Source: Przewalskia tangutica
Lineage: Eukaryota; Streptophyta; Magnoliopsida; Solanales; Solanaceae
Assembly: GCA_029844215.1 (NCBI GenBank)
Contig: CM056724.1
Coordinates: 82,541,093 to 82,605,092, forward strand
DNA length: 64,000 bases
Direction: 5' to 3'
Part shown: positions 33,244 through 46,196 of the stretch, one piece after another
How the letters are laid out: the number at the start of each line of letters is the position of its first letter
Numbering within the stretch: the stretch's first letter is position 1
Translations under genes and position numbers: made by a program
Notes under the pieces: model-generated
Told to the model about the DNA's origin: nothing
Databases searched by the model: none
What the model saw: the letters and a program-made list of their open reading frames with translations, nothing else

Positions 33244-36051
33244 TGTCACGACCCGACCCCGGGCCCGCGACTGGTGCCCTACCTGGGCACCCTTACATGA
33301 ACCATTATAGAAAATCAGCGGAACGTATGTAAAACACATAACTTAAATCAATATGAAGTAAACAACAGGCTAGCCGATAAGGCTGCCCTCCTGGATATAT
33401 ATATATATATATATATAGATAGCCAAAAGCAGTTACATCCTTTTTTATTTACAAGCCGACCCACAAGATATGACTACAGACCTCTAAGAGTTTTGACGTA
33501 ACAATTGTGACGGGACAGGGCCCCGCCATACCCTTGAATGTACAACAACCGACAATACCAGGGATCTGAACCAAAGATAAGCCTCCGGAGTAATGGAGCT
33601 TCTCAACAACTGAATATTGATTCTAAGAGTGAGGATCAACAACCTGTTTAACTCTACCTGCGGCATGAACGCAGCCCCCGAGGAAAGGGGGTCAGTACAA
33701 AATATGTATCAAGTATGTGAAACTGAAAGTATTGCAATTTAAATCATAAGTCTAGACATAAAGCTGGATACAAGTATGACAGCCAAATTAACAGTACACT
33801 TGTGTCTTATTAATCAAAGAGAGTGAACAAGAATAAACTTTGTCAGTTTTTAAAACAGGAAGCTTATGATTAACCTAGGGCCACCCGCCCGTAGTATCAT
33901 TATACAATCCTACTACTGGGACTATTTCACCCGCATAGGCCGAATGGACCCGCATAGGCCGAATGGACCCGCATGAGGTAATTTCCTCTCATAGAACTAG
34001 TCCGCCCTGCATGGGACTGTTTCACCCGCATGAGCCCTACGGACTCGCATGAGGTAATTCCTCGTGATAGATCGTCCGCCTGCAGATCGCTTTCACCCGC
34101 ATGAGCCCTACAGACTCGCATGAGATAACTTCCTCGCATCGTGGGGAGCAAATCCGCGGAATATGCAAATGCAATATGCCCCGGAGAATGACCCCGTAAT
34201 GAATAAGATATCACAAGTACAATTGTCTAACATAATCACGTAACATAAGCACAATCGGCTATCATAATCGCATAACATAAGCACAACCGGCTATCATAAT
34301 CACACAACATAAGCACAACCGACTATCATAAATATCATAAGCAAGTTAAGAAATCCCTTAACTCTTATTAGACTTACTTAGCATGCACTCTCATTTTATT
34401 TAACTTAAGGCACTAACATGTCATGAAAAATCCGGGAATTTACCCCAACGTACCACATACTTCTATTCTTTTCAAAAGACTCATTTTTATATAAAACCCC
34501 AAGATACTAACACTCTTAGTATCAAAGCATGCTTACTTTTTCAAAACAAGTCACTACATCTTTAGAAATTCATTTCAAGGCTTTTAAACCAAGTGACTTC
34601 TACTTTCAAAAGTTAGGCAACTTATGCTTTTAAATCAAGTTGTCTTTCTTAAAACCAAATCATTTATCCTTGTCCCATAAAGTCGTTATAATTAACTTCC
34701 TAAAAAGCCATTATAACACTTTATGTCTTTCTAAACCAAGCATTGCATTCTTTAAAATCACATGAGTTTAACTTTCCCACTCAACCAAACTTACATACCT
34801 TAAATCAAGTCAATGATATCAAAATGAAACTGAATTCATTTAAAGTTTGTACGTCTACCGTACTATGAATTTGTAAATACTCATGCTCAAGAGATAGGGA
34901 AGGTTCCACGTACCTCTCCGACTTAATCCACTTGCCAAGTTGAATATGCCGCACGTAGAATGTCAACCTATAACGACCATAATATGACTATCAACTTCTA
35001 GCTTTTAATGTAGAATATTCTAAGTGTAAAGTCATTTATTCTACGAAAAATTGGGCAGCACTTCTTTTGTTTCTACATACTTTTCCACCTTTTTTCAAGG
35101 CCCGAAATCAACAACCAATATGGCACATTTAAGGCTCAACAATTCAGCTAACCAAAATGGGATTACACGCCTAACATGACGTGTAAAATTCTGCCCCACA
35201 ATTAATATAAAACTGTCCAACAATTAAGGCAATTCTCGGCTATAATCAATGCCAACAACAATGTCAATTTCCGTTCAATTCCTTTTCAATCCAAGTTGTT
35301 ATTCCAACATGTTATATACATAATAACCATTATAACAACTATAAATCTTTTCTTCTTTAACAAGCGACGATTGTAACTATCGACCATATTGATTTACAAT
35401 CTTAACGGCTAACTTGCCATTTTCGGTTTTGAGCTTCTAAATTCCATAACATTAATAGATCTTCATTCTATATAGAATATGATCATTTCTAACTTATCAT
35501 AAGATGGAATCTTCAATTACAATAGTAAGACGAAGATTTATACCTCAATAAGCCCAAATCTAATCCAAGACTTCAAGTCGATCCTTAGCAACTTTAGTTC
35601 CTCTTTTCGACGTTCCAATCCACTCCAAGAAACCCTTAGAAGCTTATGAAGAACTCCTCTTCAAGTTCCAACTCCAATTATGAAAAACCCCTTAGGTTTT
35701 CATGTTGCGACTAACGTAAAAACGTAGTTTTTCCGAGATTTTTATATTGAGATACCCTTAGAATACCTTTAGGAACCCTTGGTTTAAGTATTGTGATTTA
35801 TGATCCACAATTGCAAAAAACAATTGTGAGCTAAGGGCTATTGCCGAGAGCTCCTCAAGAGCAAGAAAGTTTTGGAAAATTTTCTAAGTGTTGTGAGCTT
35901 GCTACTAGTGTGTTGATATACTACACTCAAGGGTCAAGATTAGAACACTTGTGTGGTTGAGATTCAAGAAGACAAAAGATCTTGTACAAGTTGGCTAGTT
36001 GACTTGGTCAATTATGTCAAGCCTTGGCTTTCAAGACTTGACCATCTAACC
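33244..36051 (-). repeat. 5' LTR of element B, part 1
   Basis: Matches 25831-28640 nearly base for base, with a longer (AT)12 run at about 33395-33418. It stops at element C after TAACC (36047-36051). The remainder is at 45386-45762. Confidence 0.88.
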
Positions 36052-39000
36052 TGTCATGACCCGAACCCGGGCCCGTGACTGGTGCCTTACCCCGGGCACC
36101 CTAGTGATATAACATCAGAGTAATCAGCGGAATATAAAACATTACATGAAACAATGTAAAGGAGACACATGTTTATTGAAGAAAAGTTGCCTTTCGGCAT
36201 ATATATATATATAAAAGCTTAAATCCGAACAGTTACATCCCATTACAACTCTGCCCACAACAGTACTACAGACCTCTACGAATGATATGACAACAACGAC
36301 GGGACAGGGCCCCGCCATACCACGAATGTAGCACCTACAACAACAGGGACTATACGAAAGATAAGCCTCCGAGAAACGGAGCTTCCCAAACGCCGAATCG
36401 TGACTCCTATGAGCGAGGATCAATCTTGGTGTACTTACTTGCGGCATGAACGCACCCGGGCGAGGTCAAGACAACAGTACCAAGTATGTGAAATCAAAAT
36501 ACCGGAAATGAAATCATAGTAGTCTATATAAAGCGGGAGACATGTATGATAACCAAACTACGATTCACAATAAATAGCGGTCATGTCAAGTCGTGACTCA
36601 CGCCTCAAAGTCATCACTCAAATATAACTATGGGTCTCACGCCACAACATCAATCATGCGTGGAATACCTTCCTCACCGCCAGCGATCATGATATAAAAA
36701 CACCAAGGAATACACATGAACACGAGTCCCACTGTCATAATAAAAACCGCACGGTAAGTGCGAAGGCATAGCCGACTACTAACACCCATGCACCAATAAG
36801 GTCATAAAGCGTATCATGAGATCTGTCTGCAGGCCACATGATCAAAGCGGCCACTTGCCCGCAGATCTAATGCGCGTCTAGTCTGGAACTTCCGCAGCTC
36901 CGCATAGCCACTCGATGGCCCGCATGAGGTATTCCCGCATCGAGGGTAGCTACTCCCGACAACGCCCCGACTCGCACCGCGTAGCCACATAGACCGCATG
37001 ACCATAAAGGCCGCACACTAACACGAACTCTCGTAGCTCGCATAGGTCACATGCACCGCATGAGGTATTCTCGAATCATAGGTCACACACTCCGCCGAGT
37101 CTACCCCGACGGAGGCGCCTAACCCGGAATCCTGTCAAGAGGTGAGTGATGTAATACTAGCATAACGGCTTACCGTTAGACAACATAAGCATAGCAAGGG
37201 AAACCCCTTTACACAAACATCACAAGACACTAACACACGTAGCATCCTAACATGTTTAATAATTAAATCAACCAGGAAGTATTACAAGGCTATCACAACC
37301 CAACACAATCAAGTTAATCACACGAGGTACTTTCTACTATATGTCGACAAGTTCGGGTTTTTATCCCCAAAGTACTTCATACATTAACTCTTTAAAAGAT
37401 CCGTTTCTTTCACAAAAGTCACACAATACCCGTAGTATCAAAATAGAGTGACTTATCTTCTTAAGTAAATCAAAACACTTCTCTTTGTAAAAATCAAGTA
37501 ACAATATTTTTTCCAAACGTTCAAGTTTGCCTAATTTCAAATACTCAAGTTTCTCATTTTTGAAAGGTTTCATAGTTCATAGTTTTAATCACTTAATGAT
37601 GTAATTCTCCTTTAAAATAATTTGAGAAACATATACCTTATATGTGAGTAGGTTATTCTTGTTTATAACAATCTTATTAACGCAGCCATGATCTAGGAAA
37701 TGTAATATCATTTTGTCTCATCTTAGCTTCTATGCAGATGGAGGTTTCTACTGGTTTTTAATAATACTTAATTAGTCAATACATTTCCCTTTATTAACGC
37801 TGCAGAGGTTTGTTCGATACTTATTCGATTTAGAAATCGAGAAACGTTATTCCTTTTAAAAACCAAGTACTCATTACTCACGAATGAGGTTTCACACAAA
37901 AAATTCATATTAATTCATTTAAGTCAAGTCTCTTATCTTCTAAAATCAGTAAACCATTCTTTTACTACTCTTAAGTCGTTATACCTAACTTCCCATAAAG
38001 CTAGTATAACTCTTAAGCTTTTAAAACCAAGCATTACTCTTCTTTCAAAAAGGTTTCTTAACTCTTTTGAATTACTTCAAGATTCTTATTATTCAGGCTT
38101 AAGTCAAAAGACATTGCCGTAAAACTACGTTCAGTTACACACGTACGTCTACCGTACTATATATATATTTTTTTAAAATATCATGCTCAAGAGGATAGGA
38201 AGAATCACATACCTCGCGACGATTATCGACTATTAGCAAATAGCTCCAAAGATCAGAGTCCCATTAGCCTTTTCCACCCTTCGAGTAGAATATGCTACTC
38301 GCAGTACTTCAACCTATAACGGTTATACAAGTGTATCAATGTCTAGACTACTCAGTAGAATAAATCTAGATACAAGATTCTACGGAAAATCACAAAGACT
38401 TCCCACCACAAACTTCACAAGTTCATCAGAATACAAATTCCCATGTAAGTCAGTCAATTCCCTTCTTATATACCTTCCTAGTATATAACTTATACTTAAT
38501 TCTTATACTTCAATAGTATGTAAACTCAATTACAATAGGGAGACAAGATATTTACCTCGATAAGCCCATAATTATCCAAGTTTAAATGTCGATCCTGAGC
38601 AACGTTTAGCTCCTACTCTGGGCGCTCCAACCCGCTCCAAACAACCCTTAGAAGTTCTACGCAACTTCTTCTTAATACGTGAACCGGCTCTGAAGATTTT
38701 TCCTTAGGGTTGCGGTTTGAGACTAATAGGACAAAACGTAGTATTTCCGGGCTCTACGTATAGAGGTATCTTTGGAATACCACAAGGTATAAGGCTAAGG
38801 TATTTTGGTATAGCAACGATACTTGGAGAGTATTTTCTACCAAGAGGGGGGTGTATTTTTCGAGAACAACACAAGGTAGGGGGGGTACTCTCGGTCAAGG
38901 GCCTCACAAAGGGGGGAGGGGGAGGCTAGGACGAGAACTCAACACAAAGGGAGGGAAGAGGGCTTTCAAGACTTAGAAGTTTTTGGAATGAAGAAGTCTT

Positions 39001-39443
39001 CAAGGGGGGGGGGGGGTATTTATAGGGAGTTCAATGGCCATGATCTAGCCAAGTGGGGGGCAAGTGGAGGGCCAAGATTTCCCAAGTGCCCCCTAGCCCT
39101 ACTCCTCAATTCCCTCACAAACATTGACCCATGGATTAGGCAAGAAAACATGGCACAAAACGTGCCAAGAAACAAGCACTCAATCGGCCACACAAACCGC
39201 CAACTTGAGGGTGACAAGTGTCTCCCTCTCATTGGTCCAAAATATTACATCTCTCGGAAAAATCCGCAAAAATAATAAATGACATAGCCGTAATTTTCCC
39301 CTCGCAAGCTTTGTAAAACGTTTCGTCAGAAAACGATTCTAATCGGGGGTTGTGAACAAAATTTTCGATCCTTGCCTATCTTAAGGCTAAAACTTCTCTA
39401 CGTACGCCCTCACGTACATACTCTGGAAATACGGGGTATAACA
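36052..39443 (-). repeat. 3' LTR of element C
   Basis: Minus strand TGTTATACCCCGTATTTCCA to CGGGTCATGACA. It matches 41976-45385 closely except for a cluster of small deletions at 36800-37135. It contains G runs at 38930 and 39005-39015. Confidence 0.88.
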
Positions 39444-39458
39444 TTCTCCCCTCCTTAG
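39444..39458 (-). promoter_or_regulatory. Polypurine tract of element C
   Basis: Minus strand TAAGGAGGGGAGAA next to the 3' LTR, as in elements A and B. Confidence 0.7.
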
Positions 39459-39699
39459 AAACATTCGTCCCGAATGTTCCTTCTTAGTCTCAAAACAAAC
39501 ATGCGCCAGTATAGTCTTCACTGCTATACTTACGAAAACAATCATGCCACCTGGCCACAATACAACACGCGCAAATACTTACATCCAAGTCCACGAGGAA
39601 TCACCTCCATCATCTACAAAAACTCCCACCCAAGGGCTAAAAGATACTCCCTTCGCACCTTCTCTTTACAAATGAAATGATTACTTCTATTCTCTTACT

Positions 39700-40340
39700 G
39701 TCAGACTCTTCTCGCACACTCGAACTCTTTCATAATCTTACCCCATTTTCGCTCGTCGCTTTCCAAAATCTCGGTTACTATCTCCAACTTGGTCATCATT
39801 AATCGGGAACACTGATGGATCTCCGATACTTTCCGAACATAACAACACGAAGATCGACGATCGCTTCCCACGTTGGACGGCAATGCCCACTATAGGCAAC
39901 CTGGCCTATCCTTCAAAGGATCTGAAAACGCTCCAAGTACCTCAGGCTAAGTTTCCTCTGTTTTCCAAAACTCGTCACACCCTAACCACATTCTGCTGAA
40001 ACAGGTATGAACCAACAATCTGAACCTTGCCAACATCGAACCAATCGACCGACAACTTACACTTCCGCCCCTACAAGGCTTCATAAGGCGACATCCGAAC
40101 ACTAAAATGGTAGCTATAAAACACTCCCTCAACAGGAGACAACAATCCTCACAGCTACCCCTGAAATCCAAACACTGGCCCGAGGGTGAATGCAATACGG
40201 AGACTCACCTGAGTTCCTAACCCTGCCTGGTAAAACTTTCAGAAAGAAATAGCCGTAACCTGGGCTCCACTGCCTGTCATAAGGTGGAAGTAGGCACCTC
40301 GTGCAGCCTCACAAATTTCCAGAAATAACATCTCGCATAA
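39700..40340 (-). pseudogene. Element C integrase remnant
   Basis: Scattered frames on the minus strand. FWKFVRLHEVPTSTL near 40300 is the start of the core end; LDFRGSCEDCCLLLRE lies near 40170. A degenerate C-terminal region at 39800-39960 still shows the order YLG..GRLPIVG..KYRRSISVFP. Many indels. Confidence 0.55.
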
Positions 40341-40399
40341 CCCTCTACCGAGTAAACGGTCATGACTAAAAGACAAGAGGGGCTGAACTCATTGGCCCG

Positions 40400-40565
40400 A
40401 CTACTGGTCGAACGTATCCACGAACTCGTACGCTGGTTAACCAAACTTGGGCCTAACATCCTCGTGACCCTATCACAAAGCGGGACCACCCCAAACTGAC
40501 CCCACCACCATACAGGCCGCGGGTTGACCCACAATTGGTCCGCAACCCGACCCGCTATCGCGCCA
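40400..40565 (-). repeat. Non-coding block shared with element B (copy in C)
   Basis: Matches 32270-32470: CGTATCCACGAACTCGTACG, CATCCTCGTGACCCTATCAC, AAAGCGGGACCACC, CTGACCCCACC, GCGGGTTGACCCACAATTGG. It lies upstream of integrase in both elements, where pol should be. Confidence 0.65.
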
Positions 40566-40999
40566 ACCACTTGCTCCCCGATCCGGAACAATCCCACAAT
40601 CAAGTCACGAAGACCTAGTGGTCATCTTAGCTCAACTACCCTCTTTCATTCCACACTACTCAGGGACTTATTATACAAATATATCTCACGTGCACTATGC
40701 ACTCCGATAAGGGTCAAACACATAAAAATACATCTTTTACTCGAGATGGCCTTGCCTCTAAGGTCTCTACGTATAAAACTCTAAGGCTCACACTTTCCTT
40801 ATCCCCAATCTTACCCTTTTAACTAACCATGATTTCTAACCACAATTCACATAATGCTATCTGGACACAACACTTAAGAGATACTCATCCTATCACACAT
40901 ACAATTCTCTAGAGGGTTAAGGATATACCTGTCTCTACTGCTTCACTCCCCTCTGTCGTTCTAATCAATCCTGGCTGGGCGATATCTAGGAAGGTGATT

Positions 41000-41774
41000 T
41001 AACTAGCCACTGATCCTGAAGGTTGAGTCTCCACATCCGCGCCACCTCTGGTCGGACAATTTCTCGCAAAATGGCCCTGCTGGCCGCAAGTAAAACAAGT
41101 ACCAACAAAAAGACGACATTCCCGGGATGGCGCCACACCGCAGTGAACACCGGGAAAATGAATCCGGCTGGCTGGAACCTACGTGTATCTGTGCACCAGA
41201 AGCCCTGGAGCTCTGACCAACTCCGGCATACTCTGAACGTCTTGAACCCTGTGGAGGACCACTCCGCACTGGTGGATGTGCATATCTAATCTGTTGCTGA
41301 GGCGGTTTGCCTCGAGAGTTACCAAAGGACCCTGTGGTTCTGGCCCTCTTCTGCTGATCTTGGTTAATCCGTCGATCTCTACGTTTCCTCGGCCTGCTGC
41401 GCATAAGCTCAGACGCAGTCATGCGCCATGCTCGATCAAGAGCTATTCTTGCACAACCCTCTCTTAGATAGTCATCATGACCCGTGATAATCGATACATA
41501 ATATACTCTCTCATAGCTACATCCTTAGCTAGTAACAGGGTCGTCCCTTTGCAAACTATACTTTCTGCTACTAGTCGTGGAACTGAAGGTGTAAATGTCA
41601 TGGCCGCAGTAGGAACTGCTGCCGCCGTGCTAAACTCGCTGGCCGTGGCGATGTCGCAGAACTCCCGAATGAAGCACTATCCTAGGTGATAATTGGGCTG
41701 TGCCTCGTAACCCTCTGTGTTTACTTGCAGCCTCCTCGCTTTGCCTTGCCTTCTGGCCGCTTTACGCGAGGCAT
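41000..41774 (-). pseudogene. Element C gag remnant
   Basis: A possible start codon at 41774 begins a short basic stretch (MPRVKRPEGKAKRGG) with stops. The C-terminal part of gag at 41422-41003 (RINQDQQKRARTTGSFGNSR, then PQQQIRYAHPPVRSG) matches the region before the zinc knuckle in element A. The central Gag domain is deleted. Confidence 0.6.
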
Positions 41775-41814
41775 AGCGGTGAGGAAAGAAATACGTTAGA
41801 GGGTCCAACTTATA

Positions 41815-41971
41815 ACACGGCTCTAAGGCACGATCTCAGAGTGAGAAGAATGGAAACCAATCCTAAATATCCTATAGCCTCGATTATTGTTGGTGCACAA
41901 CACATCGATAATCAAGACTTACATCGATACGGTCTGTAGACACTTTTCGAGGATTAACTGCTCTGATACCA
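41815..41971 (-). promoter_or_regulatory. Leader and primer binding site of element C
   Basis: Minus strand TGGTATCAGAGC at 41971-41960 is complementary to initiator tRNA-Met. The leader after it matches elements A and B. Confidence 0.8.
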
Positions 41972-41975
41972 CTTT

Positions 41976-44900
41976 TGTCACGACCCGAACCCGGCCCCGT
42001 GACTGGTGTCTTACCCCGGGCACCCTAGTGATATAACATCAGAGTAATCAGCGGAATATAAAACATAACATGAAACAATGTAAAGGAGACACATGTTTAT
42101 TGAAGAAAAGTTGCCTTTCGGCATATATATATATAAAAGATTAAATCCGAACAGTTACATCCCATTACAACTCTGCCACAACGATTACTGCACCTCTACG
42201 AATGATATGACAACAATGACGGACAGGTTCCCGCCATACCACGAATGTAAGCACCTACAACAACAGGGACTATACGAAAGATAAGCCTCCGAGAAACGGA
42301 GCTTCCCAAACGCCGAATCGTGACTTATGGCGAGGATCAATGCGTGTACCTACTGCGGCATGAACGCAGCCGGGCGAGGTCAAGACAACAGTACCAAGTA
42401 TGTGAAATCAAAATATCAGAAATGAAATCATAGTAGTCTATATAAAGCGGAGACATGTATGATAACCAAAATACGATTCACAATAAATAAGGTCATGTCA
42501 AGTCAGAGACTCACGCCCTCAAAGTCATCACTCAAATATAACTATGGGTCTCACGCCCACAACATCAATCATGCCCGTGGAATACCTTCCTCACTGCCGG
42601 CAGTCTATGATATAAAAACACCAAGGAATACACATGAACACCAGGTCCCACCTGTGTCATAATAAAAAAACCGTACGGGGTAAGTACGAAGGCATAGCCG
42701 ACTACTAACACCCACAGTACCAACAAAGTCATAAACTGTATCATGAGATCTGTCTAGACCGTCACATGATCAAAGCCGACCACTTGCCCGCAGTATCTAA
42801 TGTGCGCGTCTAGTCCTGGAACTTCCCGCAGCTCCGCATAGGCCACTCCAATGGCCCGCATGAGGTATTCTCCGCATCGAGGGTAGCTACTCCCCGGCAA
42901 CGTCCTGGACTCGCAGTCCGCATGGCCACATAGACCACATGACCATAAAGGCCGCACACTAACCTGGAACTCTCGTAGCTCCGCATAGGTCACACAGACC
43001 CGCATGAGGTATTCTCGAATCATAGGTCACACAGACCCGCCTGAGTCTACCCCGCATCGGAGGGCAGCTTAACCCCCGGAATCATGTCAAGAGGTGAGTG
43101 ATGTAATACTAGAATAACGGCTTACCGTTAGACAACATAAGCATAGCAAGGGAAACCCCTTTACACAAACATCACAAGACACTAACACACGTAGCATCCT
43201 AACATGTTTAATAATTAAATCAACCAGGAAGTATTACAAGGCTATCACAACCCAACACAATCAAGTTAATCACACGAGGTACTTTCTACTATATGTCGAC
43301 AAGTTCGGGTTTTTATCCCCAAAGTACTTCATACATTAACTCTTTAAAAGATCCGTTTCTTTCACAAAAGTCACACAATACCCGTAGTATCACAATAGAG
43401 TGACTTATCTTCTTAAGTAAATCAAAACACTTCTCTTTGTAAAAATCAAGTAACAATATTCTTTCCAAACGTTCAAGTTTGCCTAATTTCAAATACTCAA
43501 GTTTCTCATTTTCGAAAGGTTTCATAGTTCATAGTTTTAATCACTTAATAATGTAATTCTCCTTTAAAATAATTTGAGAAACATATACCTTATATGTGAG
43601 TAGGTTATTCTTGTTTATAACAATCTTATTAACGCAACCATGATCTAGGAAATGTAATATCATTTTATCTCATCTTAGCTTCTATGCAGATGGAGGTTTC
43701 TACTGGTTTTTAATAATACTTAATTAGTCAATACATTTCCCTTTATTAACGCTGCAGTGGTTTGTTCGATACTTATTCTGATTTCCGAAATCAGTAAAAC
43801 GTTATTCCTTTTAAAAACCAAGTACTCATTACTCACGAATGAGGTTTCACACAAAAAATTCATATTAATTCATTTAAGTCAAGTCTCTTATCTTCTAAAA
43901 TCAGTAAACCATTCTTTTACTACTCTTAAGTCGTTATACCTAACTTCCCATAAAGCTAGTATAACTCTTAAGCTTTTAAAACCAAGCATTACTCTTCTTT
44001 CAAAAAGGTTTCTTAACTCTTTTGAATTACTTCAAGATTCTTATTATTCAGGCTTAAGTCAAAAGACATTGCCGTAAAACTACGTTCAGTTACACACGTA
44101 CGTCTACCGTACTATATATATATTCTTTTAAAATATCATGCTCAAGAGGATAGGAAGAATCACATACCTCGCGACGATTATCGACTATTAGCAAATAGCT
44201 CCAAAGATCGTAGTCGGCTAGCCTTTTCCACCCTTCGAGTAGAATATGCTACTCGCAGTACTTCAACCTATAACGGTTATACAAGTGTATCAATGTCTAG
44301 ACTACTCGGTAGAATAAATCTAGATACAAGATTCTACGGAAAATTGGGCAAGACTTCCTACCCACAAACTTCACAAGTTCATCAGAATACAAATTCTATG
44401 TAAATAGTTCAATTCCCTTCTTATATACCTTCCTGGTATATAACTTATACTTAATTCTTATACTTCAATAGTATGTAAACTCAATTACAATAGGGAGACA
44501 AGATATTTACCTCGATAAGCCCATAATTATCCAAGTTTAAATGTCGATTCTGAGCAACGTTTAGCTCCTACTCTGGGCGCTCCAACCCGCGCCAAACAAC
44601 CCTTAGAAGTTCTACGCAACTTCTTCTTAATACTTCAACCGTCTATGAAGATTTTTCCTTAGGGTTTCGGTTTGAGACTAATAGGACATAAGGTAGTATT
44701 TCCGGGCTCTACGTATAGAGGTATCTTTGGAATACCACAAGGTATAAGGCTAAGGTATTTTGGTATAGCAACGATACTTGGAGAGTATTTTCTACCAAGA
44801 GGGGGGTGTATTTTTCGAGAACAACACAAGGTAGGGGGGGTACTCTCGGCCAAGGGCCTCACAAAGGGGAGGGAGGCTAGGACGAGAACTCAACACAAAG

Positions 44901-45385
44901 GGGGAAGAGGGCTTTCAAGACTTAGAAGTTTTGGAATGAAGAAGTCTTCTGTGGGGGTATTTATAGGGAGTTCAATGGCCATGATCTAACCAAGTGGGGG
45001 GCAAGTGGAGGGCCAAGATTTGCCCAAGTGCCCCCTAGCCCTACTCCTCAATTCCCTCACAAACATTGACCCATGGATTAGGCAAGAAAACATGGCACAA
45101 AACATGCCAAGAAACAAGCACTCAATCGGCCACACAAACCGCCAACTTGAGGGTGACAGGTGTCGCCCTCTCGTTGGTCCAAAATATTACATCTCTCGGA
45201 AAAATCCGCAAAAATAATAAATGACATAGCCGGAATTTTTCCCTCGCAAGCTTTGTAAAACGTTTCGTCAGAAAACGATTCTAATCGGGGGTTGTGAACA
45301 AAATTTTCGATCCTTGCCTATCTTAAGGCTAAAACTTCTCTACGTACGCCCTCACGTACATACTCTGGAAATACGGGGTATAACA
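41976..45385 (-). repeat. 5' LTR of element C
   Basis: Partner of 36052-39443. It has the fuller version of the GC-rich module at 42745-43080 and ends at the TAACC duplication. Confidence 0.88.
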
Positions 45386-45762
45386 TAACCCTTGGTCATT
45401 TTCGACCAAGACCATGTGGGGGTGACACGTGTCACCTTTCCATTCGTCCAAAAAATTTCGTTTCCCAATATTTTCATAATTGGTCAAAATATCGAAAACC
45501 ACGCGGGCCCCACAAAACTTAAAATTTCCCGAGTGGCCCCATGTGACCAAATCCGAAAATAATTTTCCATAATTCTAATAATTTCCTTAAGCCTCAAATA
45601 ACGAATTTGAGAACCCAATTCTCATTAACAACCATTTTTCCTTCCCGAGGGTCGGAAGAATTTCCTTAAGAATTACGAATTCTTCTTTCATTCAAAATTT
45701 TTAAAGTCCTGCTTCTTTACGTACATTCTCTTAAACATGTCCTGAAATTACGGGGTGTAACA
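45386..45762 (-). repeat. 5' LTR of element B, part 2
   Basis: Resumes with the duplicated TAACC, then CTTGGTCATTTTCGACCAAG, the G-box palindrome at 45421-45436, and the outer LTR end TGTTACACCCCGTAATTTCA (minus strand). Its G run is 6 bases instead of 14 in the partner LTR. Confidence 0.88.
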
Positions 45763-45767
45763 TTCAC

Positions 45768-46196
45768 AACCCAATGACCCATCAATATATTATATGTAGC
45801 GTGAAAATGATAGACGGATCCAAGCCTAAACATGACATGCCGAAATTGGAAAATGTACATTCATTTTTTGTCTGTCATTTCCAACAAAAGCGTTGCAGTT
45901 TAAACAGCTTGGATCAATCTATCACAATCTCACATATTTGACGTTTAGGCCCACATCTGACATAAGAGAGGCCCATGCATATTAGAACGCGTTTCTAATT
46001 TTTTATACAACCTGTTTGCTATTTTTTTATTACTTTGTGCATATTATTTTCAAAGTTACTAACGGTATACTAACTTGGTTTTCTTCGTGTTTAAATGATT
46101 TCTTGCTTCTTTATTTTTCCAAAGGTTGATTCGTGTTGACTAAAGCTAGCAGAACACCCTTATTTCACCAAATCAAAAGCACGCTATTCCAACAGA
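45768..46196 (+). other. Element E continued: region before gag
   Basis: Non-coding sequence on the right side of the B insertion, following TTCAC. It joins 25830 directly once B is removed. No tRNA-type primer site recognised. Confidence 0.45.

Larger units (their letters stand above)
36052..45385 (-). mobile_element. Tekay-like LTR retrotransposon C, inserted in the LTR of B
   Basis: LTRs at 36052-39443 and 41976-45385 (about 3.4 kb each). The interior is only 2.5 kb. Exact target duplication TAACC at 36047-36051 and 45386-45390. The uninterrupted sequence for comparison is in the partner LTR of B (about 28628-28640). The interior keeps gag fragments and integrase fragments; protease, RT and RNase H are gone. 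A non-autonomous element that must have moved with help from another. Confidence 0.9.
25831..45762 (-). mobile_element. Tekay-like (chromovirus) LTR retrotransposon B, split by element C
   Basis: LTRs at 25831-29020 and 33244-45762 (the latter split by element C, 36052-45385). Exact target duplication TTCAC at 25826-25830 and 45763-45767. The interior (29021-33243) keeps the end of protease and a broken integrase with chromodomain; RT, RNase H and gag are not recognisable. The 5' leader and tRNA-Met-type primer site match those of intact Tekay element A. A non-autonomous relative of Tekay. Confidence 0.88.

Noticed and set aside
40524..41939. Plus-strand frames in the interior of element C
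   Set aside because: They are shadows of gag and non-coding sequence that reads on the minus strand.
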